Positions 46,136 through 56,325 of a stretch of 64,000 nucleotides of DNA are shown in pieces. Source of the stretch: Labia minor (Eukaryota > Arthropoda > Insecta > Dermaptera > Spongiphoridae); contig OY720344.1 of NCBI GenBank assembly GCA_963082975.1, positions 620,001 to 684,000 on the forward strand, in the 5' to 3' direction. Numbering within the stretch: the first letter of the stretch is position 1; every line of letters begins with the position of its first letter. The position numbers were made by a program, and so were the translations under genes. Under the pieces are notes generated by a model. It searched no databases and was not told where the DNA came from. It saw only the letters and a list, made by a program, of their open reading frames with translations.

Positions 46136-46556
46136 TCTTCTTTAGCCCACCTCGTCCATAGGTGGGTAACCCTAACCCATTTCTCGCATCGCCCGGGTGC
46201 TGACAATGCGCGTCGCTTGCAGGGGACGCCCCAGCCGTTAACCGTATAACATTTCTCCATTGTTGATGCGACGCGAAGATGATCCAGCCGGCCTGTCGCT
46301 ACAGCCTGACGCGTGGATTGGAAAGAAGGAAGAGGAAATAAAGGGGATTGGGTCTGGATGGATGATTTTGGTAGGGCATGCACTCCCTCGGTCGAGGAAT
46401 GAGAGAAAATGCATGTGCTCGCGTAGGGCAGTGGGCGCCACCCACTGAGGTAGATCTGTCTCTCACCGGGATCGTGAGAAGGTATCTACCCGCTACCCGC
46501 AGCAGCCGATGTTAAATTGAATTAGATTTTTATTTTTATTAAATTAATATATAATC

Positions 46557-46635
46557 TTGAGTTCTATGCTGGGATTCGAACTCAGGCTTCCTGTGTAGAA
46601 ATCTCGTACATTACCCACTCAGCCATGCTGCCGCA
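46557..46635 (-). other. tRNA-like head with A and B boxes (not an intact tRNA)
   Basis: Minus strand contains TGGCTGAGTGG (box A consensus TRGCNNAGYNGG) and, about 40 nt later, GTTCGAATCC (box B). The T-arm has one mismatch and the acceptor strands (GGCAGCA versus CATAGAA) do not pair, so it is not a functional tRNA gene. It most likely served as a pol III promoter. Confidence 0.7.
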
Positions 46636-46646
46636 TAATTCCTAAT

Positions 46647-47213
46647 ATTGCTTCTAAATAAAAATAAATTTAATAATTGTTATTAAAATGTTTAGAAGAT
46701 TTTTGCTAACGATCAGGGCATCTTTACTGAAACCGGCAAAGTGCGTTAAGTTCAGCAGCATTAGGACATTTAAGGGATGTATAATTCCATAGTTTGTTTT
46801 TTTTTAAGATATTTTTTCGATTTGTTGTATTCCTTTAAAATATTTAAAAATTTTTAATCTGTTTTGTCGTTTAATTTTTATTAGTAACTTTATATGTTTT
46901 TTTTTTTAAATTTATTTTCGTGTTTATTTTTTATTAAATTACTAATTTCTATTTATTTTAGTTTTATAATTTTTAATATTTTTTCATTAAAATATTATTT
47001 AATATTTATTCTTATTATTTACATATTCATATTGAGGACCCCAAGTTCCATTCATTTTAATCAGATTGATGCAACGATGTAACATTTAATAATTGTATAT
47101 CAATATTTTTTAAAGGGTTGAGCGATAGCTCGGTGTTCCAGGTGCTTTTCAATATTTCACTTAATTGTTATTTTAACTTAAAACTATAATTAATTACTCA
47201 TCCTTAATGACTA

Positions 47214-47248
<35 letters not shown>

Positions 47249-48074
47249 CAGAATGTATTAAGTGTAAATAATGTTTAATTGTAAAATCTGTAAAAAATGT
47301 TTGTAATTATTTAATCATGAACCAATAAAGGCAATAATAATAATGACTATGTAATATATACGAAGAAAGTTTTTATGTAACTACACTTTTCTTTCACTTT
47401 TTATATTTATTATAAAAAATTCCAATAATAATGTTTAAATCTCATTTTAAAATTAATTTATCCTCTTCAGCGTTAATTATTATACATCATTTGTTTATTA
47501 TTTTATGATTATTGCAGATTTTGAATAGAATGAATAGAACTCATTTTTAGGCCCTACTTTCATTTCTTTGTATAAGAATTTAATTACCAAATCTATTAAT
47601 TACTATTATTTATTTATATATATATATATTTGAATATTTGATATTTAAACAAAGTTTAATGTTTCAAAAAAAAAAAAAAAAAAAGATATTACTTTTTTTA
47701 TGATTTTACATGATGGATTTTTGCCAAAAGGGCCTGACGTCATACATTGACTGGCGCCACAGACAAGTAGGGTTGGATTGTGATGTCATTGAGGCCACCC
47801 ACGACAAATTATCCAGTCAAGGATAGATTCATTTAAATGCTCAAATCGAACAACTAAACAAGCTGTGCAACAAGTGGGTTGTTTCAAAAACAAAACAACA
47901 ACAATCACCTAAAAATAAGAATATTTCATTAGAAATTGTATTTTTACAATTTCTTTTTTCTTTTTTTTTTTTTTTGTCTATTTAATCAAGGCATAATGTT
48001 TTTGTTGAAGCATTCATACTAGGATATTCTTTATCTCATGAAAAACCTCTCTAATTTACTTAAAAAATTTATAC
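46647..48074. other. AT-rich intergenic DNA
   Basis: T-runs near 46797-46804 and 46896-46907, A-runs 47219-47243 and 47667-47684. A GC-richer patch at 47710-47880 contains CTGACGTCAT and no recognisable protein. Confidence 0.5.
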
Positions 48075-48290
48075 CATAATTAAACACATTTTTTTTTTCA
48101 AAGGAAAGCAAAAACATTTATTCAAAATACTTGCCCCCGCTAACAATACATTTTCTCCATCGTTTCGGGCAATTTATGAATACCATGTCAATAAAATTAT
48201 TTTTCTTTTGAGGCAAACCACTCTTCAAGCATCAATATACTTTCGAGGAAAATTGGTTGTTTGAAAGAGCCATACACCAATAAATAAAAC
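48075..48290 (-). mobile_element. Mariner transposase C-terminal relic
   Basis: Minus-strand frame reads EEWFASKEKNNFIDMVFINC then PKRWRKCIVSGGKYFE, the typical C-terminus of a mariner transposase (FF..GI..LP.RW.KC....G.YFE), followed by a stop. No TIRs seen. Confidence 0.7.
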
Positions 48291-48489
48291 TTTTTGCGAA
48301 AATAAATAAAAAAAATCGGGGATAAAATAATCAGCGAAACATCTCTCTCTTATAATAATATAATAATATAATCCATCAACACAATCATATCAACCGATGA
48401 CACTACGAGTTATCTAAATAAATAACAAAAGAAAAAACATTGTTTATGGATTGGCATTAAAATGAGTTGATTATTTGTTTATCTTAAAT

Positions 48490-48955
48490 AATTATTAATA
48501 CAACGTGAAGATCATATATTGGGGCTTTTTTTGAAAATCGAGGCCTTATTGTGAAAAACTGGTTATTTATGATTCAAAATATTGTCCATCCCTCCATCTT
48601 TCGAACAGCATACGAATTCCATGTAGAAAAAACTGGTCATCTTTTGAGATAATCGATGAATCGATTGAATTTTTCACTTCTTGATAAGAACGCAAGTGCT
48701 CGTCATCCAGGTGGTGTGTTATTGGAATGGAAACAAGTACCTACATGATTCCCTACGCTTGGGATTATCGTAATGAATTGATTTTTCTCTCGTCTTCACT
48801 CTCTCTTCTCTTCCTCTTCGAAAAACTGTTCTTGAATCGTTGAAACAAGATTTCACTTATAGCGGCCTCTCCATGCGTGTTTGAGAGCATTCGATGAACT
48901 AGAGCCTCCGATTTCTTCATATCAAAGCAGAAAATGAAAACCTTCGTAAGCTGAC
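48490..48955 (-). mobile_element. Internally deleted mariner (N- and C-termini joined)
   Basis: On the minus strand the frame at about 48955-48800 reads FIFCFDMKKSEALVHRMLSN and THGEAAISEILFQRFKNSF. This is the N-terminal DNA-binding region of mariner transposases (LKKSA.E.HR.L...YGE.A.SE......F..FK). Close downstream, at about 48735-48560, comes EHLRSYQEVKNSID... LHGIRMLFERWRDGQYFES, a mariner C-terminus. The catalytic middle is missing. Confidence 0.7.
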
Positions 48956-49330
48956 ATTTTTCTTATCAAGTATAATTTTATAATACAGACACAAATCGAC
49001 TAATATTTCAACGGCGTTATGTTTATTTCTTATTCCTAAGCTTATTTATTGTATGACATCTACGATCTATCTATTTCGATTAACATTTACTGTTATAGTA
49101 AATTCCATTCCATTCGGAAGCGGGAAAGCGGAAGCAAAGTTGTCTACATCTATTATAACGAATTGAAAAAATAGAAATTGGTGGTGGAAAGTTTTATTGT
49201 ATTATTGTGGCTTTAGCGTATCTTCTATTACAGTATAAGAATATTTATTTGTTTATTTCTTAATTATTTATTAATAGATATTAGTTAGATTAATTAGATG
49301 AATGTATTAATGTTTATTTCTTGTCCCCAG
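48956..49330. other. Sequence before the first visible HTATSF1 exon
   Basis: Likely intron. It ends in a polypyrimidine stretch and TTGTCCCCAG, a good splice acceptor at 49329-49330. CGGAAGCGGGAAAGCGGAAG near 49119-49138 has ETS-like GGAA cores; its meaning is unknown. Confidence 0.5.
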
Positions 49331-49497
49331 GTGGAGTCAGTGGATTTGGCACTGAAATTTCTGGATGGAAGCGATATTCGTGGATATAAAATCTATGTGG
49401 AGAGAGCTAAATTTGAAATGAAAGGCGCTTATGATCCAACATTGAAACCAAAAAAAAAGAAACAAAATAAAGAGAAAGAGAAAAAACTTAAAGAGAA
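49331..49497 (+). CDS. HTATSF1: HTATSF1/CUS2-like splicing factor, exon with end of RRM1
   Basis: First visible exon of a Tat-SF1-like gene, a U2 snRNP-associated splicing and transcription-elongation factor in the nucleus. It begins in phase 0 after TTGTCCCCAG and ends AA|GTAAGT, leaving two bases of a codon. VESVDLALKFLDGSDIRGYK and IYVERAKFEMKGAYDP match the last strand and helix of RRM1 in HTATSF1 (ESVELALKLLDEDEIRGYK in the animal protein). A Lys-rich linker (KPKKKKQNKEKEKKLKEK) follows, as in the family. Introns of 1424, 4793 and 151 bp separate the four exons seen, and frames join correctly at each junction. The N-terminal exons (start Met and most of RRM1) were not found and may lie upstream as short exons. 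Confidence 0.9.
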
Positions 49498-49702
49498 GTA
49501 AGTAGTGGTTTTGTTAGATACATAATAAACTTTTAAATATTTCTGATAGATAAAGGAATAGCACAATATCTGCATCCCCAAACATATTTCGAATCATAAA
49601 AGTGGGAAGGAAAACAAATGAGAAACAAATATCATAAATTGGTGTTATTTGGAAGAAGAGGGTAGATAGTTGCCTTTGAGAGTTCAATAAATAGATAAAT
49701 AA

Positions 49703-50590
49703 TCTACATTTATATATAATAAAAGGTTTTTGTTTGCTCATTGCTCAGAATTTAAAATTTTTCTGTCTGGAAATTGTGACGTTCTAGATTCAAATTTGGC
49801 TCATATTCTTGTATATCTCTATTTGATCATAGGCTATAAATTTTATTAATATCTAATCAATAACTGCAGAAATTAATTTATGAAAATTTGATATCTACAT
49901 GTTGTCATTCAACAGTACAAAGAATACAATACAAAGAATGTTTATAATATTTTTATTTTTATTTATAAGGTTTTTATCATTTTCGCTACATGTCTATCTG
50001 TCTGTCCTTTCGCTCTTATGACAAATTGAAATCGATTTTTTCATCAACTTTAAATTTAGCTAGACTTTTGAAAATTCTTAGAGATATTTTAATGGATGCC
50101 TAGAAGGTATGGAAGCCCGTGACTAGAATGGGAGAGGAAAGAATGACGAAAAATCTATTGGTGGGGAGACCGAGTGGGAAACGTCCACTTGGAAGACCAA
50201 GGACGCTGTGGGTGGATAATGTGGGAAGGGACATGAGAGAGATGGGAGAGAGTAGGGATTAGAGGGTTGTGGCTCAGAAAAGGGATACTTGGAGAAGTAT
50301 GGTTGCTGCGGCCAAGAACTTTCGAGTTCCGTAGAGCCACAGAGATAGATAGATAGATAGATAGAATATAACATCTACAATAATAATATATAATTAATTT
50401 ACTGATTAAATTATAAATAATACATCTCTTTTAAATAAGAACACAAAAACAAATGAATGTTTTATGGAATATACGGATTGAAACAAAATGGATGAAAACC
50501 TTTAACATACACACTTTCAATCAAATACTATGTATTAGTTTGGGGGTACAAGGGGCAGATCCCCCGTCAAGGTTTGAAGAACGCAGCTAG
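49703..50590 (+). mobile_element. LINE/Helitron composite, copy 3, complete ends, in HTATSF1 intron
   Basis: The 5' end is A|TCTACATTTATATATAATAA then AAGGTTTTTGTTTGC; the 3' end is GCAGCTAG|T, giving the A/T target expected of Helitrons. The terminal hairpin has been reduced (AAGAACGCAGCTAG). In the middle, from about 50100 to 50370, lies a LINE 3' segment (WWGDR-like region, PLGRPRTLWVDNVGRDMREM and DTWRSMVAAAKNF in broken frames) ending in six GATA units. The shared tail follows. At 888 bp it is the only copy with both ends visible at short range. Confidence 0.78.
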
Positions 50591-50921
50591 TTTAAATTAT
50601 TAAATTTATTATTATTGATAGAAATGTGTGCAATGAGTTCTCCATAATACTTACTTTTATCTCTTTTCAAAATGATTTGTACCTTTTTTTTTTTACCAAT
50701 TACAACAAATGTATTTTTAAATGTTGGTTGGTAAAAGAATTGGATGGTGAATCGTAAAGAGGAGAGAAGGAAAGGAGTGCTTGGCGGTTATAAAAGTAAA
50801 CCATGTGACTTTTCTGATTTACATAACCATGATAATTATAATTGAAATTTTCTATTTTTTTTTATTATTTGTAAAATGAAGTTTTTAAATGGGTTTTTGT
50901 TGTTGTTGTTGTTATTGATAG
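50591..50921 (+). other. 3' part of HTATSF1 intron
   Basis: AT-rich intron sequence ending in a GTT repeat (50898-50912) and the acceptor TTATTGATAG at 50921. No separate feature. Confidence 0.6.
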
Positions 50922-51108
50922 ATTGTTTGCTTGGCAACCCGATCAACTTCGAGGTGTTCGTCCAAAACATGAACGTGTCGTCATTATACGAAATCTGTTT
51001 GATTCCGAAACATTTGAACGGGATGTTAGTCTCCTCTTAGAATATCAACAGGATTTACGAGAGGAGGCATCCAAATGTGGTGCAGTCACGAAAGTTCAAA
51101 TTTACGAT
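50922..51108 (+). CDS. HTATSF1: HTATSF1-like, exon with first half of RRM2 (UHM)
   Basis: One base completes the previous codon, then LFAWQPDQLRGVRPKHERVV, IIRNLFDSETFERD and LREEASKCGAVTKVQIYD. The human protein has LDWRPE......HERVVIIKNMF and LREDLR.ECSKFGQIRKLLLFD-type text at this point. This is the first half of the second RRM, the U2AF-homology motif that binds ULM peptides of SF3B1. It ends in GAT|GTAAGT (donor at 51109), phase 0. Confidence 0.92.
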
Positions 51109-53039
51109 GTAAGTAATAATTACTTTTTATATTCCTATTCCTTCTTTTCTCTTCTTTTCCTACATTAAATTAAATACATACTGTCTATCCAATAGTTGTT
51201 CTATTTTTCTTGAAACTTACTCACTCATTCACTCTGATTAAATGGAAGTGGAAGTTTGTCACACTTTTTTTTTTTGTTTTTTTCTTTTCTTTCAAAAAAA
51301 CACACATCCAGTTTCCTTGATAATACAAAAACAAATGAATTTTGACAAATATCAATATCTATCTGAACGATTATGGTTATTGATTTTTTTTATTGATTAA
51401 ATGGATTCTCGTCGTTTGGGTTATAAAAATCAAGATTAGATCATTTTATTTTTAATAAGTTTCATAAGTTCAATGTATTTTAGAAATAATTCTGATAAAT
51501 TGATTAACAATTTTAAAATTTTTTGTAAATTGGTGAATTTAAATAATACTACTTATATATATGAAAATAAAATAATACATATTGATACTGTTTAAAAATT
51601 AATCTAGAAATTTTTAAAGAGGCTTGCTTAAAATATTCTCCACTGTCATTTTGGATAAGAAACATAACAAATATTATTAATATAATTTATAATTACTACT
51701 TAAATTTTTAAATATTTTTGAAATTTTAATTTTTAAAGAAAATATAACTTTTTAAAATTTTATTCTTGCAATTTTGTTAATTCACTAGATATTAAATAGT
51801 TTAAATTGGCAATTTTTTTTTATCGTTATTTCATGCAAAACGGCTTCTGTTTTTTTTTTCTTTTCTTTTTATGTTAAATTCTTCTTCTATCTATAGCAAC
51901 CGACCTCTCTATAGGAGTATACTTACGATAGATATATTGAAATAGGATGAAAAAGAATTAACATTTTATTAGCATCTCAGACACGACATTACTATAAATA
52001 GAGGGAGACGTGAATAAATAAAATAAAAATTCCTTATGGAAGAACAATTTTTTTGGTCATTGTCCTACAGTCTGGAAAAATTAATTAATTCTCTTTCTTA
52101 TTTTATTTAATAATAATAATAATGACAATTCGAGAGTTTAGCGATTCACTAGTAATAACATTTTGTAAAATTTTAATGGAATATCATCATTTATTTAAAT
52201 TTATTTTTTGAATTTAAGAAAATAAAATATTTATTCGTAGATGGGTAAAAATAATATATAATTCCAATATAAATTCACATACGGATGATGTAAAAAAAAA
52301 TAAAAAAAAAAAAAACGAATGAATAATGCGAATCACAAAGATAAATGAATGAATGGATGTAATTTCAGGTCCATTAATTTGATAGTCACAGAATTCCTAA
52401 CATACTATAACTCTTCTCTTCTATCCTTCTTATAAATTCCTTTATTTATTCGAACAACCAGGAAGTTTTTATTGAACCCTTTTGACACACACACTCTCTC
52501 TCTCTCTCCCTCTCAATATATATATATTAAATCTATTTTTTTTATAGTGATAGCAACGGTAAATAATGACTGGAAACATAGTAACTTTAGTTGATATAGA
52601 ATAACTGCAAATGTGTATCGTTCCATTTTTCTAAATACTTAAATCATGACAAAATAACATGGAAAATCGATAAAACTATATTATATTGTTATATAATCTA
52701 GTACTATTGAGATTGGTATGTTAATAAAAAAAGTATAATAAAAATTGAAATTAAAATTTATAAATATATAATTACAGCATTTTATGGAGTTATTAAAAAA
52801 GTCAATTTTGGCCATTTTCAAAAAGTAAATATAAAAGAAATTCTTGCATTATTTTTACTCCCATAGATTTTGTTCGATTTATTGAATAAACAGGTAATAA
52901 AATATTTGATAAATGCATATATTATATGAATATATATATATATATATATATGAGTATATTTGAGAAATGAATTTGTATCTAGTTACATTATTTCACGTAT
53001 GATAATGTATGATGATATAATGAAAAGATTACAATAATA
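51109..53039 (+). other. Long HTATSF1 intron, 5' part
   Basis: AT-rich intronic DNA with CA/CT compound repeats (52486-52515) and TA repeats (52929-52951). No ORF or mobile element was recognised up to the mariner MITE at 53040. Confidence 0.6.
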
Positions 53040-53291
53040 CGAGGGTAATTCACAAAGTAAGTTGCGTTTTTGTCTAGCTTCGCAAGGGTCTCAACACTCA
53101 GGCGTCGGATTTCTATGAGGAAGGAATTTCGAAGCTCGTTCAACGCTACGATAAATGTCTCAACTTTTTTTGGCGATTATGTAGAAAAATAGTATTTTAG
53201 TTGCTCTTTCAAATGTATATAATAAACAAGATTTTCCTGTACTAGTTTTGTCTTAATTCCAAAACGTAATCTAGTTTGTGAATTGCCCTCG
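53040..53291 (+). mobile_element. 252-bp mariner deletion derivative in intron
   Basis: TIRs CGAGGGTAATTCACAAAGTA and the complement of CGAGGGCAATTCACAAACTA, flanked by TA. Between them only about 30 C-terminal transposase codons survive: QASDFYEEGISKLVQRYDKC-like, then LNFFGDYVEK. A MITE-like internal deletion product. Confidence 0.85.
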
Positions 53292-53536
53292 TAGTACATT
53301 AATAGAATAATATAACGCCTAGCAGGTTATACAACCAATCCATCATTCTAGCAATGTTGGTTGCTTCCATTCACCACCAGGCTGGTTTGGGCAGATTTTT
53401 TCCAAGATATGGACTTGTATAAAAAATCGATTTCATCAGATATTTATTTACAATAATTATAACAATATATAATAATAATGAATTATACGATTTAGTTGGT
53501 TATTATTGATAAAATGAAATAAAATCGTCAGTTTTT

Positions 53537-54898
53537 ACTATCTCGCCAGAGATAGTATTGCGATCATGAAAATTTTCGATGTTGAGATATTGATGTTTTT
53601 ATACGTTTTGAAGGTTCCTGAATCATTTTCACTAAGGTTGAGAAAAATGTCTGTGTGTGTGTGTGTGTATGTGTATGTGTGTGTGTGTGTATGTATGTAG
53701 ACAAGATTACGCAAAAACGGTTTGAGCTAGAACAGGGATGGGCAAACTTTTTTAGGATGCGGTCTACTTCTAATTTTTTTACAATAAGTCGGTCCACCAG
53801 ATATTTATTAAAATAATAATAATGAACAATGTGGTATAAATGTACATAGGTAACTAAAAAAATAGAATAAGAAAGGAACTTAGGTGTATATTTTCAAACA
53901 AAATTTAAAGATTATAAAAGTATAAAAATATCAAGTTCATAAGAAATATTGATTCGAATTATTATTTAAGATAAAGTCATGTGAAATTGTCCGCATTAGA
54001 AGATTTACACTGCATATCCTCTGCTAATTTAGTAAATCTTGGTGTATAATTACTAACTGCCAGTCTTGTACTGCATTCGAGGTGATTGTCTGTAAGGCGG
54101 GAGCGATATTTTGATTTAATTATATTCATCGTAGAAAATGCAGATTCACATAGGTAGGTAGAGCCAAAGAACGATGTTAAATTTAATGCGAGACCTTTTA
54201 AATTAGGATACTTAACTTCGTCCATTAAATTCCAAAAAATATTTGTAGGATCTGAATTATGTGCTTTTAAAATTATGTCATTTTGAAGAACTTCATCTTC
54301 CTCAATAGTTATAGAAAACAATTCGTTTATATTTTTGGTTATTTCTTCCCCGAGTAATGGAATTTTTTATATGCTAAGGAGTAGTTTAAGTAAAAAAGGC
54401 AATGAGTAAAGGCGATCACTTTAAAATGACTCGGCGCTCCACCAGTCGATCGCGATCGACTTAATGCCCATCTCTGAGCTAGAATGATGAAATTTGGTAC
54501 ATGGACATTATTCAAAATTCATAGTTTTCTATCAACTTTTGAGAAATGTAGCTCAACCGGAAGAGGGTCATTACCTACAACGTTTTGATTTTTTTTCCTC
54601 TAAAGTAACTGTAAAAATAAAAATATATGTTTGATAATTTTTTACATGATTAATAATTGTATAAAACTGCTATATATAGAATTTCAGCTTGATTGAATTG
54701 CTGAAAGTACCAGAATTAATTTTTTAACACTGCAAATCTCACGCGCCAACACGTGCCATGGTGCCATCAATAAAAAGCCAAATTAATATTTATTATTTAT
54801 AATTTATAATTAATTAAATTTAATTTAAATATAATATATTATGTTATTTAATCCAATTCAAATTGCGAGATAGTCGAGTGGAGACACTCCAGCTAATT
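53537..54898 (+). mobile_element. Repeat family B copy 3 (HINE-like), split by a hAT element
   Basis: Starts ACTATCTCGCCAGAGATAG after TTTTT and ends GCGAGATAGT, GAGTGGAGACACTC and CAGCTAATTTT. The two halves (53537-53732 and 54485-54898) are continuous with copy 2 once the hAT insert and one target duplication are discounted. Similarity to copy 2 is very high, including the TG repeat (53650-53694). Confidence 0.85.
53733..54476 (-). mobile_element. hAT element nested in family B copy 3
   Basis: Ends CAGGGATGGGCAAAC and GCCCATCTCTG are inverted repeats. The 8-bp duplication AGCTAGAA is exact (53725-53732, 54477-54484). The minus-strand frame 54321-53977 (114 residues) keeps LALNLTSFFGSTYLCESAFS, then TMNIIKSKYRSRLTDNHLE and STRLAVSNYTP, the hAT C-terminal dimerisation domain of the SCAND3/GTF2IRD2 type. 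The rest of the transposase is deleted, so this copy depends on another source. Confidence 0.92.
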
Positions 54899-55002
54899 TT
54901 ATTAACGAATAATAAGTAATAATGTTTTATAGATACAATTCTATGAGTTATTTACTTTACCTTATAATTGGTTCAATAATGAGTGAGGGGAAATTTTTAT
55001 AA

Positions 55003-55645
55003 AATAAGTTGACCTGTGGCCAGGTTCGAACCGACCGACGGTTTGAAGTAAATTAATTTCCAGCTACAGAAACAATTTCAAATAATTTTAATATATCTAT
55101 TAATGTAATAAAAAACAGATAGGCATACATAAATAATAAATATAAACATTTTTAATTTTATTTTATTTATAATATATATGCAAGACCAGCCTGTGACGTC
55201 ATGAATGGCTGGATGACGTCATAATTTTAAATGAAGAAAAAACTAATTAATATGATTTTTCCGAGGATAAAACCAATACAAAGTGTATGATTCGTGGTGA
55301 TATATAAAAAAATCTCCTCGTGTGAAATTTGGTGTGAAAATAACCCTTCCCTTCCTATCGTCGATCGGTAATACTACCACTTCCGGTTTCCGGATTTGCA
55401 CCAAAAGTTGATCAATTCATCCCACTGATGCATTAAGTAAATATACCAAATTTCATCAAAATCGGTTGAGCCGTTCAGGCTGTACACATCTATACGGATG
55501 GACAGACGGACAGACAGACAGACAGACATCATGCTAAAAATACTTTTTTCTGTTAAGAAAATGCATGAGTCGTGGAGATATGTAAAAATCTCCACATGTG
55601 AAATTTGGTGTGAAAACAATACCTCCCTTACTATCGTCGGTCGGT
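55003..55645 (-). mobile_element. Repeat family A copy 5 (HINE-like), in HTATSF1 intron
   Basis: Minus strand: starts ACCGACCGACGATAG at 55645 after a T-run and ends CGTCGGTCGGT, GGCCACAGGTCAACTTATT at 55003. Both monomers, the GTCTGTCTGTCTGTCC stretch and both TGACGTCA sites are present. It lies tail-to-tail with family B copy 3, about 105 bp apart, the same arrangement as at 31.0-32.3 kb. Confidence 0.85.
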
Positions 55646-55670
55646 AAAAAAAGATAGGCATATAATAATA

Positions 55671-55789
55671 CCGAAGAAGGCAAGGGGAAACCACTTCGGT
55701 CAAATTTTCCCATGAACACCCTATGACTCCTGTGGAGTTATCAGGGCCACGACACTTCCGCTAGGAAGTTATCGACAACGAAGAAGAAG
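55671..55789 (+). mobile_element. Short AAG-tailed retroposon fragment with 11-bp TSD
   Basis: Flanked by exact ATATAATAATA (55660-55670, 55790-55800) and ending GAAGAAGAAG. GAAGGCAAGGGGAAACCACT near its start resembles the 3' region of LINE/SINE families (GGAAGGCAANGGNAAACCACT). A 5'-truncated LINE or SINE end, oriented +. Confidence 0.75.
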
Positions 55790-55901
55790 ATATAATAATA
55801 CATCATAAAATAATATTTAATATTGAATCTATTTATTTATTTATTATTATTATTTTTATTTTTATTGTTAAAAGTTAATAATATTTTTTTATTTGTTTTA
55901 G

Positions 55902-56038
55902 CGGCATCCTGAAGGAATTGCACAGATCAATTTTAAAGATCCTGAAGAGGCTGATTTATGTGTTAAATTATTAAATGCTCGCTGGTTTGGGCAACGACAA
56001 TTGAAAGCATCTCTCTGGGATGGCAAAGAAAAATTCAG
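55902..56038 (+). CDS. HTATSF1: HTATSF1-like, exon with second half of RRM2 (UHM)
   Basis: After ATTTGTTTTAG the exon reads RHPEGIAQINFKDPEEADLC then VKLLNARWFGQRQLKASLWDG. The human protein has RHPDGVASVSFRDPEEADYC and GRWFGGRQI..QAWDG here. RWF is the R-x-F motif that identifies a U2AF-homology motif and packs against the tryptophan of the partner peptide. It ends TTCAG|GTGACA with two bases of an Arg codon. Confidence 0.95.
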
Positions 56039-56189
56039 GTGACAATTAAATTTATTTTAATTATCTATTCATCTATCAAATGATATTTTATTTTATTTTA
56101 TAATTATAATTATAATATATATATTTATGCTGCTTCTTTGTCATCTAAATATTTAACTTTAAATCAATATTCATATTAATTTTTTACAG

Positions 56190-56325
56190 GATTAACGAAT
56201 CAGAACAAGAAGCTGAAAGTCGACGATCCAAATGGGATGAATTCCTTGACGATGATGAAAATAATAAAACAATACCAGAAAATGAGAAAATATTGAATGC
56301 TGATTTACACGAATCAAATAAATGA
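56190..56325 (+). CDS. HTATSF1: HTATSF1-like, last exon
   Basis: After TTTTTTACAG one base completes Arg, then INESEQEAESRRSKWDEFLD, an acidic DDDENN stretch and ADLHESNK with TGA at 56323-56325. The family has EEESEREER.R.W..FL here. Human HTATSF1 continues with a long acidic tail. This protein stops about 20 residues after WDEFLD, more like yeast and some invertebrate forms. A run of AAC repeats (56334-56357) follows the stop and ATTAAA at about 56388 may be the polyadenylation signal. Confidence 0.9.

Larger units (their letters stand above)
45803..46635 (-). mobile_element. Long tRNA-headed, LINE-tailed retroposon (SINE-like), 833 bp
   Basis: Flanked by an exact 11-bp duplication, TAATTCCTAAT (45792-45802 and 46636-46646), so the whole block moved as one unit. 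On the minus strand it starts with a tRNA-like head (boxes A and B, 46557-46635) and passes through a GC-rich body. The body includes a degenerate GATGTT-type array at about 46050-46135. The tail at 45832-45985 translates as RPRGRPKTSWSCRIT...FSWRQLTRRADPTPRGK, matching the C-terminal text of LINE proteins, and is followed by an AAG repeat (45803-45825). Known tRNA-SINEs have this plan but are usually 150-500 bp. Confidence 0.8.

Noticed and set aside
45985-46383. 132-residue Ser/Thr-rich frame (-)
   Set aside because: It lies inside the tRNA-headed retroposon and reads through its six-base array. No domain; the neighbouring frame carries the LINE-like text.
46557-46635. Intact tRNA gene on the minus strand
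   Set aside because: A and B boxes are present, but the acceptor strands do not pair and the T-arm has a mismatch. Its position at the head of a duplicated unit points to a retroposon promoter.
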